Shown here: piece after piece, positions 59,916-64,000 of the stretch
Layout: each line of letters starts with the position of its first letter
Numbering within the stretch: position 1 is the first letter of the stretch
Source: Pseudomonas sp. A-RE-19
Lineage (GTDB): Bacteria > Pseudomonadota > Gammaproteobacteria > Pseudomonadales > Pseudomonadaceae
Reading direction: 5' to 3'
Assembly: GCF_019956555.1 (NCBI RefSeq)
Contig: NZ_JAHBDQ010000071.1
Coordinates: 151,621-215,620, forward strand
DNA length: 64,000 bases
Program-made: the position numbers and the translations under genes
The notes under the pieces: model-generated
The model's database searches: none
Told to the model about the DNA's origin: nothing
What the model saw: only the letters and a program-made list of their open reading frames with translations

Positions 59916-61058
59916 ATGGCAGTTGCCTCCGGCGCCTATAAGAAAGCCCTCGAGGGCGACCAGACACCTAAACAGGTGTTGGTCAAAATCGACCGGGTCA
60001 CCAAAAAGTTCGACGAGACGATTGCCGTGGACGACGTGTCCCTGGAAATCAAGAAAGGCGAAATCTTCGCCTTGCTCGGTGGCTCGGGTTCGGGCAAGTC
60101 CACCTTGCTGCGGATGCTGGCAGGTTTCGAACGGCCCACGGAGGGGCGCATTTACCTTGATGGCGTCGACATTACGGAGATGCCGCCGTACGAACGGCCG
60201 ATCAACATGATGTTCCAGTCCTACGCCTTGTTCCCGCACATGACGGTGGCGCAGAACATCGCCTTCGGTCTCAAGCAGGACAAGATCCCGTCGGCTGAAG
60301 TCGATGCTCGTGTGGCCGAGATGCTCAAGCTGGTGCAGATGAGCGAGTATGCCAAGCGCAAGCCGCATCAATTGTCCGGTGGTCAGCGTCAGCGTGTGGC
60401 CCTGGCGCGTTCGTTGGCCAAGCGACCGAAGCTGTTGCTGCTCGACGAACCGATGGGCGCGCTGGACAAGAAGCTGCGCTCGCAAATGCAGCTGGAACTG
60501 GTCGAGATCATCGAGCGGGTTGGTGTGACCTGCGTGATGGTGACCCACGACCAGGAAGAGGCCATGACCATGGCCGAGCGCATCGCGATCATGCACCTGG
60601 GCTGGATCGCCCAGATCGGCAGCCCGATCGACATTTACGAAACCCCGACCAGCCGTCTGGTCTGCGAATTCATCGGTAACGTCAACATCTTCGAAGGCGA
60701 AGTGATCGACGACGCCGAAGGCCACGCGACCATCACTTGCAAGGATCTGGACCGGCAGATTTATGTGGGCCACGGTATCAGCACTTCGGTGCAGGACAAG
60801 TCCGTCACCTACGCGATCCGTCCGGAAAAACTGCTGGTAACGCCGACCATGCCGACCTGCGAGTACAACTGGTCCAGTGGCAAGGTGCATGACATCGCCT
60901 ACCTCGGTGGTCACTCGGTGTTCTACGTCGAGCTGCCAAGCGGCAAGATCGTCCAGTCCTTTGTGGCCAACGCCGAGCGCCGTGGCCAGCGGCCGACCTG
61001 GGGTGATCAGGTTTACGTGTATTGGGAAGACGACAGCGGCGTGGTACTTCGCTCATGA
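59916..61058 (+). CDS. spuF: Polyamine ABC transporter ATPase
   Basis: A 380-residue ATPase of the PotA/PotG type. P-loop GGSGSGKSTLLRML near residue 55, Q-loop MMFQSYALFPHMT, signature LSGGQRQRVALARSL, Walker B LLLLDEPMGALDKK, and switch His in MVTHDQEEAMTMAE. The last 130 residues are the TOBE regulatory domain. It powers SpuG and SpuH. Its stop overlaps the spuG ATG by four bases. Confidence 0.95.
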   Translation: MAVASGAYKKALEGDQTPKQVLVKIDRVTKKFDETIAVDDVSLEIKKGEIFALLGGSGSGKSTLLRMLAGFERPTEGRIYLDGVDITEMPPYERPINMMFQSYALFPHMTVAQNIAFGLKQDKIPSAEVDARVAEMLKLVQMSEYAKRKPHQLSGGQRQRVALARSLAKRPKLLLLDEPMGALDKKLRSQMQLELVEIIERVGVTCVMVTHDQEEAMTMAERIAIMHLGWIAQIGSPIDIYETPTSRLVCEFIGNVNIFEGEVIDDAEGHATITCKDLDRQIYVGHGISTSVQDKSVTYAIRPEKLLVTPTMPTCEYNWSSGKVHDIAYLGGHSVFYVELPSGKIVQSFVANAERRGQRPTWGDQVYVYWEDDSGVVLRS

Positions 61059-61975
61059 ACATGCGCAAGCTCAAACGCCGCCTCAATCGAATAATTCCCG
61101 GTGGCCGTCAGCTGGTCATCGGGGTTCCGTTCATCTGGCTGTTCCTGTTCTTCATGTTGCCGTTCTTCATCGTCCTGAAGATCAGCTTCGCCGAAGCAGA
61201 CGTGGCCATACCGCCGTACACCGAGATCTATAGCTTCATCGACCAGAAGCTCCAGGTGCTGCTTAACCTGGGCAACTACGCGATGCTCGGTGACGATGAG
61301 TTGTACATCGCCGCTTACCTCGGCTCGCTGAAGATGGCGCTGTTCAGCACCGTCCTCTGCCTGCTGATCGGCTACCCGATGGCCTACGCCATCGCCAGTG
61401 CACGCAAAGAGCTGCAAACGGTGCTGGTGCTGCTGATCATGATGCCGACCTGGACCGCGATCCTGATCCGCGTGTATGCGTGGATGGGCATCCTCAGCAA
61501 CAACGGCCTGCTCAATGGTTTCCTGATGAGCATGGGCTGGATCGACGAACCGCTGCAGATCCTCAACACCAACCTGGCCGTGTACATCGGCGTGGTGTAT
61601 TCGTACCTGCCATTCATGATCCTGCCGCTCTACGCCAACCTGGTCAAACACGACACCAGCCTGTTGGAAGCCGCATCGGACCTCGGTTCGAGCACCTTCA
61701 ACAGTTTCTGGAAGATCACCGTGCCGCTGTCGAAAAACGGCATCATTGCCGGCTGCATGTTGGTGTTCATCCCGGTGGTGGGGGAGTTCGTGATCCCGGA
61801 ACTGCTCGGCGGGCCGGAAACCCTGATGATCGGTAAAGTGCTCTGGCAAGAGTTCTTCAACAACCGTGACTGGCCGGTGGCGTCTGCCCTGGCGGTGGTG
61901 ATGCTGGCGATCCTGATTGTGCCGATCATCCTGTTCAACCGCAGTCAGGCCAAGGAAATGGAGGGTAAAGAATGA
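61055..61975 (+). CDS. spuG: Polyamine ABC transporter permease 1
   Basis: A 306-residue permease of the PotB/PotH type with six membrane segments and a cytoplasmic N-terminal Arg/Lys-rich part. The EAA loop region is DTSLLEAASDLGSSTFNSFW, and the ligand-facing segment includes VVGEFVIPELLGGPETLMIG. It is coupled to spuF by ATGA overlap and to spuH by another ATGA at its end. A second ATG two codons later is possible. Confidence 0.93.
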   Translation: MNMRKLKRRLNRIIPGGRQLVIGVPFIWLFLFFMLPFFIVLKISFAEADVAIPPYTEIYSFIDQKLQVLLNLGNYAMLGDDELYIAAYLGSLKMALFSTVLCLLIGYPMAYAIASARKELQTVLVLLIMMPTWTAILIRVYAWMGILSNNGLLNGFLMSMGWIDEPLQILNTNLAVYIGVVYSYLPFMILPLYANLVKHDTSLLEAASDLGSSTFNSFWKITVPLSKNGIIAGCMLVFIPVVGEFVIPELLGGPETLMIGKVLWQEFFNNRDWPVASALAVVMLAILIVPIILFNRSQAKEMEGKE

Positions 61976-62862
61976 AGCGCTTCCGTTTCTCGAACCTGAT
62001 GCTGGTGCTGGGTTTGCTGTTCATCTACGCGCCGATGCTGATCCTGGTGCTCTACTCGTTCAACGCCTCGAAACTGGTGACGGTGTGGGGTGGCTGGTCG
62101 ATCAAGTGGTACGTGGGGTTGCTGGACAACACCCAATTGATGGGCTCGGTGCTGCGCTCGCTGGAAATCGCCTGCTACACGGCGATTGCAGCGGTGGCAC
62201 TGGGAACGCTGGCGGCGTTCGTGCTGACCCGCATCACCCACTTCAAGGGCCGCACGCTGTTCGGTGGCCTGGTGACCGCGCCGTTGGTGATGCCCGAAGT
62301 GATCACCGGTCTGTCGTTGTTGCTGCTGTTCGTGGCCATGGCGCAGATGATCGGTTGGCCGCAGGAGCGCGGCATCATCACCATCTGGATCGCCCACACC
62401 ACGTTCTGTGCGGCCTATGTGGCGGTGGTGGTGTCGGCTCGCTTGCGTGAGTTGGACCTGTCCATCGAAGAGGCAGCCATGGACCTGGGTGCGCGGCCGT
62501 GGAAGGTGTTCTTCCTGATCACCATTCCGATGATTGCACCGTCGCTGGCAGCGGGCGGGATGATGTCGTTTGCCCTGTCCCTCGATGACCTGGTGCTGGC
62601 GAGCTTCGTGTCGGGCCCGGGTTCCACGACCTTGCCGATGGAAGTGTTCTCGGCGGTGCGCCTGGGCGTGAAACCCGAGATCAACGCCGTGGCCAGCCTG
62701 ATTCTGCTGGCGGTGTCGCTGGTGACGTTCCTGGTCTGGTTCTTCAGCCGTCGTGCCGAAGAGATTCGCAAGCGTGCGATTCAGCAGGCCATCGAGGAAG
62801 GCGCCGCCGACTCCTGGAAACAACCGGACGTGCGCCGGGCGCGGGCGCCGGAAGCGGCTTGA
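61972..62862 (+). CDS. spuH: Polyamine ABC transporter permease 2
   Basis: A 296-residue permease of the PotC/PotI type with six membrane segments. The EAA loop is SIEEAAMDLGARPWKVFFLI, followed by FALSLDDLVLASFVSGPGS, a typical late motif. Its start overlaps spuG by four bases and GAGGGTAA lies before the ATG. It ends the operon; a REP element follows. Confidence 0.93.
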   Translation: MKRFRFSNLMLVLGLLFIYAPMLILVLYSFNASKLVTVWGGWSIKWYVGLLDNTQLMGSVLRSLEIACYTAIAAVALGTLAAFVLTRITHFKGRTLFGGLVTAPLVMPEVITGLSLLLLFVAMAQMIGWPQERGIITIWIAHTTFCAAYVAVVVSARLRELDLSIEEAAMDLGARPWKVFFLITIPMIAPSLAAGGMMSFALSLDDLVLASFVSGPGSTTLPMEVFSAVRLGVKPEINAVASLILLAVSLVTFLVWFFSRRAEEIRKRAIQQAIEEGAADSWKQPDVRRARAPEAA

Positions 62863-62909
62863 GCTAGATGTTGGGTTGACCACCGTTGCGTGGCCAACCC
62901 AAATCCCTG

Positions 62910-62994
62910 TGGGAGCGAGCCTGCTCGCGATAGCATCACCTCGGTCTCTTGGTTGCACCGAGTTGCCTGCATCGCGAGCAGGCTCGCTCCCACA
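62910..62994. repeat. REP-type inverted repeat (GTGGGAGCGAGCC family)
   Basis: TGTGGGAGCGAGCCTGCTCG, reaching CGAT, with the mirrored right arm. It lies between the convergent spuH and HD-domain genes. Confidence 0.92.
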
Positions 62995-62999
62995 TAGGG

Positions 63000-63641
63000 T
63001 CAAGCGACCCACGGTGACTTGCGGATAATCTCGACGAAGTTCATCGGTTTGAACCCTGGCTCGCTGTCCACCAGCACATCCGCGTTCACGGTGCCAAACG
63101 TGCTGTCCGGTTTATGTTTGAAGCCATTGGCGAACGCACACAGAATGCACTCCTTGAACCCTTCACCCCGTGGATGCGCATGCACCACCGCTTCACGCTG
63201 CACGGTGGAAAACGCCGCGTAGTCGATGCCCAGCACATCCATCTCGACGCCGGCCGTCACCAGCGCCACGTTGGGACTCAGATGTTGTGGCACGCCCGGT
63301 GTGGTGTGCAGGGCAATCGACAGCCACACCTGTTCGATATCGTCGTCAGACAAACCGTAGGGTTTGAGGAACGCTTTGGCTGCGTTGGCACTGTCGACTT
63401 CGAATCGCTCATCATCGCTGCGATGACCTTCCATCAAGCCCAGATCATGGAACATCGCGCCGACGTACAGCAGCTCCGGGTCGTAGGCCAATTGCTTGCG
63501 CTCACCGCTCAAGGCGCCGAACAGAAACACCCGGCGTGAATGGTGATACAGAAGGTCGGACTCGACGTCGCGAATGTATTCAGTGGTGGCTCTGGCCAAT
63601 GCGCTGTCGGGGATTTTGATACCGGCGATGATGCTGATCAT
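63000..63641 (-). CDS. HD-domain phosphohydrolase family protein
   Basis: A 213-residue cytoplasmic metal-dependent protein. The HD motif is in YVGAMFHDLGLM, after YHHSRRVFLFG with a metal-binding His; a later His is in SIALHTTPGVPQH. Spacing is like that of cyanamide hydratase-type HD proteins, which may act on small amides or isonitriles rather than nucleotides. The gene is divergent from a GlxA-type regulator, which probably controls it. The substrate is unknown. Confidence 0.8.
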   Translation of the reverse strand: MISIIAGIKIPDSALARATTEYIRDVESDLLYHHSRRVFLFGALSGERKQLAYDPELLYVGAMFHDLGLMEGHRSDDERFEVDSANAAKAFLKPYGLSDDDIEQVWLSIALHTTPGVPQHLSPNVALVTAGVEMDVLGIDYAAFSTVQREAVVHAHPRGEGFKECILCAFANGFKHKPDSTFGTVNADVLVDSEPGFKPMNFVEIIRKSPWVA

Positions 63642-63811
63642 GGTGCTGTCCTCATGGGGAAACGCCGTGGCGGCGCTGATGGGTTCAGTCTGTCCATGCA
63701 GCCGAAACCGGACAATCGATCCATGGCTGCGATCCCGGCCAATGAGCAGGCATATCGCGCCAACCTCGCTTGTTGGGCTTGGATTGGCTAGGGTTGATGG
63801 TGATCAGCCAG

Positions 63812-63887
63812 AAAAGATCGCAGCCTTCGGCAGTGCCTACAGGTGTACGCAATTCCATGTAGGCGCTGCCGAAGGCTGCGATCTTTT
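63812..63887. repeat. REP-type inverted repeat (GATCGCAGCC family)
   Basis: AAAAGATCGCAGCCTTCGGC and its mirrored arm flank a 20-base spacer inside the 269-base gap between the HD-domain gene and the GlxA-type regulator. Here a REP lies in a divergent gap, which is less common. Confidence 0.88.
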
Positions 63888-63910
63888 CAATTTGAAGGTG
63901 AACTTGAACC

Positions 63911-64000
63911 ATGCACAAAACCGTCGCCATCGTCATTTTCCCAGGCGTCCAGTCACTGGACGTCACGGGCCCCATGGATGTGTTCTCCGAAGCCAATCGT
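63911..64000 (+). CDS. GlxA-family AraC regulator (partial)
   Basis: Only 30 codons before the window ends: MHKTVAIVIFPGVQSLDVTG and onwards. This is the first strand and loop of a DJ-1/PfpI domain as found at the N-terminus of GlxA-type AraC regulators (FPGVQSLDVTGPMDVF). The DNA-binding part would lie beyond the edge. A GAAGGTG sequence about 12 bases before the ATG is a reasonable ribosome site. Confidence 0.75.
   Translation, partial: MHKTVAIVIFPGVQSLDVTGPMDVFSEANR

Overview
The window is high-GC, densely coded gammaproteobacterial chromosome, most probably from the Pseudomonas fluorescens group. Two gene runs have the order known from Pseudomonas: trxA-rho-ubiD-glpT-6S RNA-zapA-pepP-ubiH-ubiI-hitAB-gcvTHP-argE-argA (compare PA5240 to PA5204 of P. 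aeruginosa PAO1, reversed) and the spuI/spuABCDEFGH polyamine cluster. Intergenic gaps carry many REP-type inverted repeats of the kind common in fluorescent pseudomonads. No phage, CRISPR array, tRNA or rRNA was seen.

Layout. 1-2.2 kb: end of a polar amino-acid ABC transporter (permease cut by the left edge, binding protein) and a divergent GntR/FCD regulator. 2.3-8.9 kb: trxA, rho, an OafA-type acyltransferase with an SGNH domain, ubiD, and a ferredoxin-fused flavin reductase. 8.9-13.5 kb: a small PagP-like outer-membrane protein, a ChaC-like cyclotransferase, glpT, a quinone oxidoreductase and a FliL-domain protein. 13.7-18.5 kb: an HlyD/RbbA/YhhJ-type ABC exporter. 18.6-25.7 kb: EVE protein, 49-aa membrane protein, 5-formyl-THF cyclo-ligase, 6S RNA, zapA, a coiled-coil protein, a 132-bp palindromic repeat, then yecA-pepP-ubiH-44-aa ORF-ubiI. 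25.8-28.6 kb: ferric-iron ABC importer genes. 28.7-34.5 kb: glycine cleavage gcvT, gcvH and gcvP, with an oppositely oriented DegT-family aminotransferase between gcvH and gcvP. 34.7-42.2 kb: DUF2388 protein, orphan GspE/PilB ATPase, ACT-domain protein, Lrp regulator, CYTH/CHAD protein, argE, argA.

42.3-51.8 kb is the accessory part and the most interesting one. It is a sulfur-scavenging region that looks partly decayed: a tauA pseudogene (frameshift, stop, internal deletion), two tandem OprD-family porins with near-identical leaders, the 1-Cys peroxiredoxin lsfA, and an ssu operon (ssuE-ssuA-ssuC-ssuB-ssuF) from which the monooxygenase gene ssuD is missing. A TetR regulator closes it.

52-62.9 kb: spuI diverging from spuABCDEFGH, which encodes gamma-glutamyl-polyamine synthetases, a gamma-glutamyl hydrolase, an aminotransferase and a complete ABC polyamine importer. 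63-64 kb: an HD-domain protein and the first 30 codons of a GlxA-type AraC regulator.

Most of the window is conserved core genome. The best leads are the ssuD-less sulfonate operon with its neighbouring tauA remnant, the duplicated porin leaders with perfect palindromes upstream, the PagP-like protein, the IlvM-like ACT protein beside an Lrp regulator, and the 132-bp palindromic element. All functions are inferred from reading the sequence; no database search was run.
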